Source of the DNA: Icerya purchasi
Lineage: Eukaryota > Arthropoda > Insecta > Hemiptera > Monophlebidae
Assembly (NCBI GenBank): GCA_039619475.1
Contig: CM077116.1
Span: 30,486,683 to 30,550,682, forward strand
Length of the DNA stretch: 64,000 nucleotides
Direction of reading: 5' to 3'
The notes under the pieces were generated by a model. That model made no database searches, was not told where the DNA came from, and saw only the letters and a program-made list of their open reading frames with translations. The first letter of the stretch is position 1, and each line of letters starts with the position of its first letter. The position numbers and the translations under genes are program-made. Shown one piece after another: positions 46,150 to 57,667 of this stretch.

Positions 46150-46950
46150 CGTTGTTATTAATAAAAAATATTGATATTATTATAAATGTTGCATTTATTT
46201 TATCATCAAAGTGGTAGTAGGGGACAGGTTATCTATGCGTTCAAACGCGGTAGAGAATAGATTCTTAAAAATTTTATTCCGAGTGTAGGTATAAAAAAGT
46301 GGAAGTTATGAAGAAGGCTCGAAGGATTACGAACGGTATTGAAAGCATGAGGTCTGAGAGTAAACGAAAGAAAAGTGTCACTGTTCGCAAGTGTGGATAA
46401 TGCATTTTGAAAAGTAGGTACAAAAATGATTAGCTTTGTGCGCTGCCGGATCGAATATTGTCCTGTATAAGCGCAGCAAATTATCTGCATAGTGAGTTAT
46501 CCGCTGACGTCATAAATGCGATTGTTTAAGTTTAATAATTTGACCGAAATATTTAAAAAACAAAAAAGCTCCTCTTCGTTTGTTGACAAAAACGTAACAT
46601 AAATAATCTGAATAATCAGCGCGTGTTTTCTTCGTTGTTGCTTAAACTGCCGAATCGTCGTATTTTCGCCGTAAACCGCACGTCTGAATTATTTTTGCAT
46701 TTAAAGTTGCGGACGTGCTGCTGTCCGGTTGATTTTTTATTTGTGTTTTATTTTTGTAGTTACAACAAATGGTAATTTACAATGAGCAGAACCCTTTTTA
46801 AATGAATGTACTAGTAACTGAGATCGAGTAAATGCAATATATAAACTATATAGTACGATCTTTATGAATAAGTTAAATTAACATCGGTTTTGTTAAATGA
46901 TCATAAACATGTAGCGTATGTACCTGACTTAATTCAGCAATTAGACAATT

Positions 46951-47331
46951 AAATTATAGTAAATATGATTATTACACGGAACCCTGAAGTTTACAACGCT
47001 TGAAGCGTTACGATGTCATCTTCGGTAATTCTGAACATATCAACACTTTGTTTATGGTGAAGTGGTCTCCAATATTTTCCGAAAAGTGGACATTGGTTTT
47101 ATGTCATTTACATTTGTTGAGGAATTAATTATTTACGTCCACTTTTTCATTCTTATATGTTAATATTGTAAAAGAACTTAAATTTTTATTGCGAATTAAA
47201 ATTAATTATTACTGTCCACCTCTTCACGCTTAGCTTCATATATATTCTAAAACAATTTAAATTTAATTAAGGCTTTTTAGCGCATCGTACATATAAAGAG
47301 CATCTGTTTTTAGTTTTTTAAACTATAATAT
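46951..47331. mobile_element. Possible relative of the 9561-10023 element
   Basis: The left end AAATTATAGT (46951-46960) and the complement of the right end (ATTATAGTTTAAAAAACTAA, about 47311-47330) match the terminal motif of the foldback element at 9561. The ~50 inner bases at the right end align with the arm of that element, including a TATAAAAG/TATAAAGAG block. Inside is an inverted pair GAAAAGTGGAC (47081-47091) and GTCCACTTTTTC (about 47137-47148) and a GAAGCGTT hairpin near 46998. No coding sequence. Confidence 0.45.
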
Positions 47332-47334
47332 TTT

Positions 47335-48240
47335 ATTTTATTATGATTATTTGAGTTGTTTTAAAGTAATTTGGGACGTATTCTACTCGTCAGTACGACT
47401 TTACGAAATTGAAATATAGCTTTGTATGTGTACGCACACGCGCGCGCGTGTATACGTATATATATATGTATGTGTTTGGAGGAATCATGCACGTAGCAAC
47501 TTGAGACTAACGCCGTACCTACCTGTTTTCTATTTGAGTGATACATTTATGCGAAGTTGTATGTGGAATTCAAACTTTATCAAGGTTGCTCCGGCTATAA
47601 AAAAGGTTGTGAGAAGCACGGGAAATGACTAGATATAAAAATTCTGATATGTTTAAACGTTTAAAATAAAAATTACGTTATTTTTTTTTGCATGTCTTAT
47701 CTAACTTCGCGCGACTGCCTGCGAGAGAAGTGCGCGCAAAACTTTCTCGGAAACTGTAATAAACTATATAGGCGAATAATTAAAATTTAAATGTTCAAAA
47801 TCGAGAAAATCCCTCTCTGATTTCGATACGCATACTTACCCGAAAAATACAATTTAAACTTAGTCCTGGTTAGTTTATATGTACGCATTAGTCGTGAAGA
47901 ATAGGGCGAAATTAGTGCACTGAAGATCAACAAACATGTCTGCCAATAAAATATGTCTTATAGTATAAAATATTTCTATTGAGCTTCGGTTTAAATGTAC
48001 TGAAATTATGGAAGATGATTCGCTTCGCATATATTGTGGAAAAATTTTAAAACAGCCTAATGATACTTTTATATGCTACTAAATCAGGAAATGATGAACG
48101 CAAGTAAATATTTTATTTATCGGATTTCTTGATAGGAACTTACTTTTTTTTTTTTTTAAATTATTGTATTAGCTTTGTAGAGGTTTTAACTTTACCACCC
48201 AACTTTTCAACTATGTGGTTCGAGCTTTTAATTTGCACAC

Positions 48241-48273
<33 letters not shown>

Positions 48274-49848
48274 ACTCTGCTTTACGAGCGTTGCAAGAAG
48301 GCAAGCCCCCCTTAACTCGCAATATTTTTTCTTCTAAACTTCTTTTAGAAAAATCATTTTTAATTGACTATATCGTTCTAATTTTCCCTTTATTTAAAAA
48401 AAAAAAAATCTTAGTAGTTATGCAGCACGGCATTTAACTTTTGTGATCTTATATAAATTAACGGAGCATAATTATCGGACAAAAAATGTAGTGTACCTCG
48501 AGCTAAGACGTAGTCATTGATATATAAGTAAATAGAAGACTGTGGTCATTTTTACACCAGGGGTAATAGAAGAAATTAATGTAAGGTTTTTGTTTCTATT
48601 AAATATGTCTTATATATGTAACGAAAAGTTTTGTGGAAATTAATGAAATTTGCGAGTTGTGCCATAAAGTGTCGTCAACAGAGACGGCAATCATCCGTAG
48701 ATCGAAAATTAAAAAATTATATAGTTGATTAAAATTATAAGAATTGCATTGCCCGCGGCGAGTTTAATCCAATAGTGAGACACACGAAGGATCGAGTTAT
48801 GCACACATAGTTTTGCCATAAATCGTGCTACAAGTATTTGTAAGCATGTAGCGGATGACAACACTGCCGAGATGTGGTTACACGATTTAGTGCTTGATAA
48901 CTTTATTACAATCATTGCCTGCAAATCGTGTTCAGTCGGTATATGTGAAAATTGTATCGCAATCGTTTCTTTTCATCTCAGCGGCGAAACGGCTTTAGAA
49001 GCTTGTATTGTTCGGAAAAATCAAAATTGACCAGCATTTTGGTTGTGTTACCGGTAGATTGTATTTTCTGTAAAACAGGCGCCGAGACGACGGGTAATCT
49101 GTGAAAGCCCAATTTTAGAGCTGATTGCAAATCTTTTGAATTACGCCCTTTTCAGTAATAAATATTGCCGGTTTTTTAGAACGGATTTTGTATTTCCCGA
49201 TAAGTATGTGCAACGATGGTTAGTGAACTTTCATTCATCGCAGCATGTGATTGAGGTTACATGGCAGTTCAGACTTAATGCACTGAACTATAAGTTGCCG
49301 GATATGTTTTTCGGAGGAATGCTTGGCCTGTCTGTTTTCATTGAGTAATTGATAGAAAAGTATAATCATGAAAGTTGCGTCCGAAGATGCAAACATGACG
49401 AGTGACCGAAAATCGTTTAATGCCATGCATTGAAGCTGTAAGGCATGAACTTTTATGTAAGTTTAAAGGCAGTATTGTGTGTGCTTTTTAAAAATGAAAT
49501 TATAAAACTTTACCAGTTTTTTCTAATGTTGGTTTATTCGGTAAAGAAGGTGGCGCGGAATTTACGGCGAGAAATTGTGTATATATTAATGACTATGTCG
49601 TTTTTACATCATCGGGTTAATACGAACAATTATGTAACTTTTTTGTATCGCGTTTATAAGGCGCGATAATTTTTTTATTTTACGAGAAGTGACGTAGATA
49701 ATTAAAACCAATTTTCGCTATAAACGATGTGCAAAAAAAATTCTGTTGAATGTATAAGTATGTACAATCTAAGGACTGAGAAATATGTCCAAGTAAAGAC
49801 GGGTCCTAGAAGAAGTAAAATTTTTTATAAAGAAAAAAAAAACAACCA
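47335..49848. other. Gene-free stretch
   Basis: Contains a (CA)n(TA)n tract at about 48236-48272 and CG/TA alternations near 47440-47475. Open frames on both strands between 48700 and 49670 overlap one another and have no recognised domain. Confidence 0.4.
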
Positions 49849-49860
49849 ATGAGCGCAGTT
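49849..49860 (+). repeat. Target-site duplication, left copy
   Basis: ATGAGCGCAGTT, repeated exactly at 50300-50311 across the truncated LINE. The last two T may belong to the tail. Confidence 0.9.
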
Positions 49861-50299
49861 TTTTTTTTTTTTTTTTTTTTGGGCGCATCAACTATGGACC
49901 ATTGCCCAGATACAACGGGAAGAAGAGACAACTAACTAGAACCTAATTCGATTGGAGACAGCTGAAATAAAGGAACCAAGGACAAGAACAACAGACTGGG
50001 AAGGAAGGGACAAGATGTAAGACGCACAGTAAGGAGTGGGAAGCCCCAGATTTATAAGGTGAAGATAGAAAAGAGAACGCTCCGCAGAAAGAGCAGAGCA
50101 CTCGAAGAAAATGTGATCAGCATCACAGACAACTGCTTCATCTGGATGCAACGGACAATGAGGAGACGGAAGCAAAGAGAAACGATAGCGTGAAGAGGGC
50201 AGCAGTGTGTGATTAAAGCGCAGGCGGACAATAGAGGAAATTATAAATCGTGAAAGAGAGGGAAACTCCGAGAACCATGGATGAGAAGGAAGTGTAGGT
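49861..50299 (-). mobile_element. 5'-truncated LINE copy (~0.44 kb)
   Basis: A minus-strand retrocopy: about 120 codons of the ORF2 C-terminus, a short 3'UTR and a poly(A) tail (T run 49859-49880), flanked by an exact 12 bp duplication. The truncation point at 50299 is within coding sequence, the usual outcome of incomplete reverse transcription. The 3' end carries a TGGGC/GCCCA stem around a 19-base loop abutting the tail, comparable to the hairpin of the full-length LINE, although the two sequences are otherwise different. Confidence 0.92.
49936..50298 (-). pseudogene. LINE ORF2 C-terminal fragment
   Basis: The 120-codon frame enters at the truncation point and ends at TAG (49936). It contains FIISSIVRLRFNHT, then SPHCPLHPDEAVVCDADHIF and a further FEC: the C-terminal Cys/His cluster (CX3HX4C) found after the RNase H domain in I-like and Jockey-like LINEs. 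There are no stops or frameshifts, so the source element was probably active recently, but this piece has no start and no catalytic domain. Confidence 0.88.
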
Positions 50300-50311
50300 A
50301 TGAGCGCAGTT
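50300..50311 (+). repeat. Target-site duplication, right copy
   Basis: ATGAGCGCAGTT, identical to 49849-49860. Confidence 0.9.
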
Positions 50312-53300
50312 AGATGGGAAACATTGTGAATCTTAACTTTTGGCTTTCGGAAACACTATTAAGAGTCAATCGGGCGGCTCGCTTTTATTTCTCAGTTTGA
50401 TTATTGCAATTGTAAGGATTCGTCACTTTTAAATGAGGTTTTTAATAACAATAACAATAATAAAAAAAAACAAAAACAAAACAGAATTATCATCTTGATA
50501 ATAGTTTTAAAATCTTTTCCTGTACTTTTTTTTTCTTTTAATTTTTCAATCTCATCTAGATTTCACGTTCTGTGCAATCATTCTGGTACTTGATTGAAAC
50601 GTTTATATTTCATTATTCTCGCGTGCTTATTTAATATAAACAAAAAATTTACAGGCAATATCAGTTATCGAGGTATAAAATTATTTCAGGGACGTTGGTA
50701 CTTTTCAGCGGCCACTTGTTCCGTTTCTAACAGACACATCCGTTGTCTGGACAATTAAAATTTTACGCACATACGTGTATGTATGTGTAATGAAGAAAAT
50801 ACGTAATTGAACGTTTCTGTCGAACGAACTGCTCCATTTTTCGTGTGCACCTGTCATCAATAGTCGCCATCTTTAACCGACTTCCGGCTTAGTGCCGAGC
50901 TGAACAGTATTTTCGGTTTTGGATTTGCTCGGCTAAACTTCACCCTCTGATATTTTTCAACGATACCTCACAGTGGTAAAAGACATTCGCCGGCGGCAGA
51001 CAGTTGAAAAAGTAGGAAACCGTTCTTCTTTACACTCTCGGCACATGTTCGAGCGATTTTGCCGTTTGTTTTAACTGTGAACCGAATTAGTACACTATCA
51101 CTTGAAAGTAGCGTACGGGGTCTATTCCTGTTCTAAGAAGCTTTTCTTCTATCTGAGAGGAGCTTTCTGTCTGCCAGATTTGTCGTAGCTGATTTATTTT
51201 TTGCCGAATTCTAGATAGTCCCGGCTTAAACAAAGAACAGAGTCGAAATATCACGTTTTTATCCACTTCCTGTTGCTCTGCGTGAAATATCAGACCGTCC
51301 TATTTACCTTCTTCCGGGCTATATAAAATTCACATTTGCCCACTTTTCAGGTAAATCGATAAGAGTTAAAACGGAATAAAATACTTTATTCGGTGCGCCC
51401 CGCCGCGATGAATTTTGGTGAGCGCCGGTTTGGCTTATTTACTCTACGGCATCTTGAACATCTCGGGGTGGGGTGGGGTTCAACTGACTTAAAAATCTAT
51501 GTATATATTTCTGTTCACGTAGATTTATATTCTATCTCTCTGTATATTTACGTCTACTAAGCTTTTTTGTTTTTATTTGTTAATGTATCACATCGAGTAA
51601 TTTTTTTGTTCGTTCGCATTGTAATTTGTGGTTTAATCCGTTGTTAGTTTTTGTCGTGAGTCGAGATCGTTTTTCGGCCCAAATTTCAAGGGAAAATAAG
51701 CGGCGTTGTCTGAAAACATACAATGGTAACGATTGTTTCTGTTGCGCGAATAAGTGACGGCAGATAATTTACTAATAACATCGAGGAAATGTTTACATTT
51801 TTTTTTTTTTTTTTCATTACCGATATCGATTCGTGAGCAGAGATTACTTTGCTCGGCACAATCGAATTGAAAAAAAGGAGGCAAGGTGACCGAGGAAAGA
51901 GAGAAAATATCGCCGACGTACATTTAATCATGATCGGTCTTCGATAGCTTCATAGTTGACGGATGCTGAAGAAAAATGATTACTAGGAAATGTCCATTGT
52001 TGGATGGTCAGAAAACTCGGGAACGAAGTTAAAACAGACGAAAAAGTAGTAGTGTTCTTAAAAATGGATTAAAAGTTTCCTAATGAATCTTAAAATTCTT
52101 CAAAGTAATTTTCGTTCTTTTATTCGTATCTTTTCAGAGTTACCAAAGCGTAATTATGTACAATTTTTCGTACGCGGGCCAGCATTGATTCTCGATTGGC
52201 TTTTAGAATGTATACCGAAGTTGTACTTTCGGCAGGGGCTAAAAACTTGCTAAGCGCACCTCGGCAAACCGTTCCACAATACCGTAGAGCAGACCGAAGA
52301 GTATATATAAATGGAATGCGGATGAAGTAACTTGATGGAGAATATTTTTCTTTGCGATTCTGGAGCCCCGAACAGCGAAGGCGCTACGTGATGGAGAAAC
52401 TTTTAAGCTTTTATCGGAATTTTCAAAGGCCGCCATTGATAAGCTCGACTTCATTAAATTAGATACGTGCCCGATGCGAGGAGACGTATGTTAGCGGAGC
52501 CCCTTCCGTCGCTCTTTGAAATTAGTAATTTGTTCGTTTCATTAAATTTTCTTACTTTTCGACGAAAAGAAAAGAAAAAAAAAATCGCCGACCTTCGAAA
52601 AGTCGTTACAAGTTTGTGCTCTTAGAATATTCCATACACGTGCTTGTGGGCGTATTTGTGGTGTATTGAAAAGTGTTTCGACGTCGTCGCAGAATAGAGC
52701 TATTTCTATCCATCCTTTGTGCATATTTTCGAAATAGCGTTTTTCTCGATAATTTATCGATTGTTTTTATACCGATTGGACTTATCATCGCCTGTCACGA
52801 ATGAATAAGTGAAATTTATGTGTTCGGATAATACAGACGGCTAGTCTCGGTCGATTCGAACGCGGCTCAGAGGGACACGAAAAATATTAACTAGGGAAGC
52901 CGCGAGAAGAGACAATCTCGGTTGCAGACAGTGTAGAATCTTTCGAATTATTTCAACTTTCCTCCAGAGACATACCGAATGTCGATGTTGCGCAGAGTGT
53001 AAGTCAATCTATATGGCGGTGTGAGTTTATGTGGGACTGAATTAGCGGCACGAGGAGACCCCATCATATTACCACGACGGTAATATGAAAGTGTGTATTT
53101 GTTGTTTAAATATTATTTTATTTTTATTTGTCGAGCGGCGAAATATTTATCGTCTACAGCATTCAGTTTAATGGAAACATCGATGTTTGGATAGATTTAA
53201 AGAAAAGCTGAAATAATCGGAATTACCACCGTCTGTATATATCGCTGGTGGAGCGAAGACAAAAATGAGGTCCGACCGTGCTAAAAGCGACCGGTGAGAT

Positions 53301-56160
53301 TAAGACGGATTCCAAATTCCGATGGCGTTGTGCATAAAATCTTGTACAGGCGGAGGAAATATTAAATATTTTGCGCATTAGTATTTAAATACTATATTGC
53401 GCAGACTGTGTTATACGGACGAGAAATATAAGTAACACAATGTTAGTCCAAAGCTATACTTAGATTTTAGTCACCGCAATTTTCATTTCTTTCCTATAAT
53501 CTACTTTTCTATAAAAAGTTTATATTGAAATTTCACTACTAAATGGAGAGTATTAATAATAGACTTCGTTTCTTAATCGTGCGAGAAACTCGAATAATTT
53601 TAAAAATTTCAAAAACATTTGAAATTTCGGATTACGACGCAGTTGAGTCGCTTAATCCGTGACTGGTGTCGATATTTTTTAAAAATTCGATAAAGTCCCT
53701 CCCGGTTGGTTAGTGTTTTTTCGGTTAACGTAATATTAAACGATGTAAACATTTTTTAAGAATCGTAGAGGAGGAGGGGGTATTTCCTGTCACCCATCCT
53801 TACTGCTCGTAAGCTCGCGGTTTCCTTAAGAGTCTTCCGAAAGCTCTGCGATAGCAAAAGTTTAGGTCAAAAATTCCAGGAGCTAATTTTACGCGCCTTT
53901 GTTCAGAATACAAGGTCAAGTAAACGTTACGATGAAATTTCTTTTTATATGATAATAATCAACGACTTTTACAGATCTGTTTAATTTGTCGGCGCGCGGG
54001 GGGGGGCTTCTTTTAGGTAAATGCAATCGGTACAGAAAAATATTATATGTGATTTTTCATATTACTTCTTCCATAAAAATGCCCCCCCCCCCCCCACCAC
54101 ACACACATATATATATAAAAATATATGTATATATTTGTTTTGAATGTAATTATTTAAAAACACGCAGTCTTTTCATTAGTAATTTAATTTCAACGGTTAG
54201 TTTAAAAGACTTTTTATTTATTTTTTTTGTTTTTTGGGTGTCGAAAATTCTATCGACATAAAAGACTTTTTTTTTTGTACCCATACGGAAACGAAGTGTG
54301 TTGCCAGTTTTTTGCTAATTGTTCGGAGATTGATTTTGAATTTCCTCATAAAGGCAGGATGCTTATTTGTTATTAATTAGGCGCGGCTAGCGTCGCTGCG
54401 CGCTATTAGCAGAGGGAGCTTTTAATAATCTATTGTGTAAATTTACTATCGCTCAGAAGTGCGCTAAATGCCGCCGTACTCGATTGTTCTTCAGAAGTTG
54501 GTAAATTATCCGTTGCCATCAGAGCCATCGTCTTGATTTTAATAATATTGTCCGGAGCAGCGATTGATCGGTGCTGGTCAAGTTTTTGTTTGGAAATATT
54601 TGTTTTTTCTTCGACACTATCAGCAGCTGTGATTTCGAAAATAGGTAGTGGACGTGCCGCGGTCGTACAAATGGCAGCTGAGTGCAGTTGGACTTTTTTG
54701 TCTTCAGGTCGGGCCATGTTTCACTTTCAGCAAAGCGATTAATTCGCCATTTAGCCTTCAACAAGCAACATATTACGGACATTAAACTGGCGCTGAAACG
54801 GTAAATATGTTCACATCGATGTATCGCCAGTCGTTATTTACTGCACAGGCTGCTTTTCCCGTCCTCATCTGACACAGTTCACCCTCTTGCCTATGTGTAC
54901 ACATAGCTTTTCTGCTGACCTCCTACTGTTCTATCTTTAGTCTTTCAAGTCGTTCCGTTCGATAGTGTTTTCGTTCGGTTGTTCCTGCTAATTGCATTTT
55001 ATTGCAACGTCCTCCGTCGTTTGATCCGTTTCGAGTACTAGTGCGCGTGACTGCGCTCTATATTCTTCTGCAACGTTTTGTTGCATAAGCGGCTGACATG
55101 AGATTTTTATTCGTTTTTTTTTTTTTTTTTTGTTTTCATTTTCGATAATTGTTCGGCGTCGTCGGTTGATAGAGACGAAGCCCTTTGTTGTCGAGTATAA
55201 ATAGTACGGTACTTGAGAATATTCGCAATCTGAAATGGGTGTGCCGCGTCAGATAACGACCAGAGTAATTGCTTTTGATTTGTACGAGAAAAAATGTTTT
55301 CTTAGACTGCGACTAATTAATCGCAAATTGTTTTTAATTGTACAACGTTCGACCTTCAGCGTAGCATAAGGGACGATGCGTCTGAAAGGGGAAAAAAAAA
55401 AGGATCAGAGTGTGAACCGGTTGAACAGAAGTTAGTCTAGTTGAAGTTAAATATGGGCGCCTGGTAATGACGTTTTTTCGCCTTTGGAATATAATGATAA
55501 TCGAGGCGTTGAGGAATCTCGGGAATAATTTTATCTTCCTATCGTTTACGGTGTTTCCGTTTTGAGCTTTATTGAAAGATATACATATACATATATGTAT
55601 ATATAGATGTATTTGAATTGTTTCTCCTTCTTTCGTGTATGGAATGACCGAAATATTTATTATACCGTGATTTAATTATCATCAGAAAATGGATATTATT
55701 TTAAAGTCGTATAACTGTGGCGGTTCAGCGAACTGAAACAGTTTTACTGAGTAAATAAATACGGCAATCAAGAATTCATCTCTAATCAGGGTTATATTAA
55801 TAAATCAAAAACAACGATGGAGACGAATTTTACTCGAGGTTGCGATTACAATATACATATATATTACGAAATATAATGTTAATTTCTACTCGGACTTTTT
55901 TGAAGATGGGCACAGCTGCTTTTTTTATCATACGGCTTTGATACTGAACCAAATAATACAGTGCACGGCATACCGGCTACTTCCAAAACCAAAAAAAAAA
56001 AAAAAATTAAAGACGGTTCCGTCTACAGAAATTTTACAGCCTTATTTCCATTTTTCGCGCCATTTTCTGAACTTTTCTCGACGGAATGTTTCTTCGCGGG
56101 TTCGCTAAAAACCGACGAAACGATAAAGATGGAAGCCGAAAGAAGATAGTTGTCTCTTGA
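50312..56160. other. Gene-free stretch
   Basis: Holds T runs (51799-51814, 55109-55127), G9 at 53998-54006 and a C14/(CA)n/(TA)n compound repeat at 54082-54125. From about 52800 to 53060 the sequence is CpG-rich and could be an upstream exon or promoter, but no motif proves it. The 95-codon minus frame at 54430-54717 is discussed under rejected items. Confidence 0.4.
54082..54125. repeat. Compound C14/(CA)n/(TA)n repeat
   Basis: A run of 14 C passes into CA and then TA dinucleotides. Confidence 0.9.
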
Positions 56161-56983
56161 GTCGTGTTGATTTTGAGACTGTGTTCGGAAGCGCGACGCT
56201 TTTCCTTGTCGAAGCATGCGTCCTCGCAGTGGAGGTCAGGGCGGAAACGAATCAGATTTCCCGGCCGATGCAGAATGCTTGCTGTGGCGCGGTGCTGGTT
56301 CGGCGTGTTGGGAATCACTGATCGTGAGCGGCTGTCGAATGTTAACCGTAGTCGGTCAGGGCGGCAGTCGTCGTCGACGGCCGCGACCAGTTGTTCGCCG
56401 AAACTCGACAGCCGGTATTACACGCGTTTCGTGGCGCAGGCACACACGTGCGCACGAACGCGCGCGTCCGGGCACACGCGCGCAATCGGACATAGCGACT
56501 GGGAGCGGCAGCGAGAGCGGCGATGTCAGATGCTATCGGTGACGCGACTGTCGGATGGTTCGGTTTTATGTTGCACGTCTGTGTTGCGCGATGTGCGGGT
56601 GTTTATCACGGCGAGTCATTATGTGTTCGGTTCGTGAAGAGGTTTCGGCCGTGTTATCCTCTTTTGTTCGTTCGCGTCTCCGTTTGTAACCATGCGCGCC
56701 GATCCTTTTTCCCTCGGAAATTTCCTTTCGATTTTTTTTTCACTTCAGTTTTCGTGCGCCGTGCGTGTAGTATTTTTCGAAATTGTTTAAATCGCGCGCC
56801 AACTGCTAATTCGTGTTTGGTTCGCCGAAATAATGGCGCTTTTGTTGTTGCGTTTTGATGTTTTTCCGCTCGGAGAAAAAAAATGTACGCGTCTACGTTG
56901 AGTGCGGACGCGAATGGGAAGGTCGAACGTGCGATTTCTTTCCGGTTATTTTTAATAGAACTGTGAACGTCTGCGCGCGAATC
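56160..56983 (+). promoter_or_regulatory. CpG-rich promoter/5'UTR block
   Basis: Base composition changes abruptly here to GC- and CpG-rich (CGCGCG, GCGGCAGCGAGAGCGGCG) after 50 kb of AT-rich DNA. Frames are open on both strands and in several phases, as expected from composition alone, so I read it as untranslated. It includes a palindromic E-box CACGTG at 56445-56450. It directly precedes the best host coding frame, which is the main reason for the call. Confidence 0.5.
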
Positions 56984-57647
56984 ATGTGGTTCACGTCTTC
57001 GGACCATTTCCGCATGTCCAGCTTTAAGACGAAACTGCGCCGGAAGAAATACGCCTTCAAGCAGCAGTTCTTCAGCAGCGACAGTAGCGGCGCAGCGGGG
57101 CAGCCGCCGCCAACGCCGACACTGGACGGCGGCAGTAGCGTCGCCGCCGGTTGCGAGAGCGGCGCTGCCGGTCGGAATAGCGGCTGCTCGAAGAGCGTCG
57201 AATGGGAGTTTGTCAATTTTAACCCGGCCATGTTCGGCTCCAGGAGGAATTCGATAGCTCTGAGCAATCCGGTCAGCGGCTTGGACGGCGATTTATACGC
57301 CGGCGGCGTTGGCGGCTGCGGCACGGACGATCTCGACGGAAGTATCGGCGACTTGCCTACGATGGTTCGTGATCGATGTCACAGTTTCGGCAAGGAGTTC
57401 TTTCCGTTGTTCGAAAAGCCGTACTTCTCACCGTCCGATGATACGTTACCGAGGACGTCGACTTCGTCGTCGACTGTCACGTCTACCGGGTCCGCGACCT
57501 CTTCGAACGTTGACGCTGTTAAACGACGATCCGGTCGAACTAATTCGAAGGGTTCTTCGTCTTCCAGCAGTAGACCGTCGTCGAGACCTTCTTCGTGGCT
57601 CTCAGCCTTGCCACTTTACTTTTTCCCGGAAGACGAGCCTGATTTAG
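56984..57647 (+). CDS. Putative first coding exon of an unidentified Ser/Gly-rich protein
   Basis: A frame of up to 270 codons (open from ATG 56855 to TAA 57667) has clear coding character: mixed synonymous codons within Ser, Gly and Ala runs and high G+C at third positions. I start it at ATG 56984 (MWFTSSDHF); 56855 and 57014 are alternatives. The beginning is basic (KTKLRRKKYAFKQQF), then come Gly/Ala/Ser-rich low complexity, a better-structured patch (SVEWEFVNFNPAMFGSRRNS), an aromatic patch (GKEFFPLFEKPYFSPSDD), and a long Ser/Thr tract up to LPLYFFPEDEPDL. RRNS and KRRSG are basophilic kinase-type sites. TTTAG/GTAGTA at 57647/57648 is a plausible splice donor, so the visible frame would be exon 1 and the rest lies downstream. 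No domain is recognised; it might be the disordered N-terminus of a signalling protein, but that is only a guess. Confidence 0.55.
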
Positions 57648-57667
57648 GTAGTATTACGGAAACGTAA

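Noticed and set aside
54430..54717. A 95-codon minus-strand frame (MARPEDKKVQLHSAA...) with a fairly protein-like composition.
   Set aside because: An in-frame stop lies just before the ATG, other frames on both strands are also open here, and no domain is recognisable. Chance or a small relic cannot be told apart.
56164..56637. 157- and 108-codon frames in the CpG-rich block.
   Set aside because: Multiple phases are open together because of GC-rich, stop-poor composition; better explained as 5'UTR/promoter.
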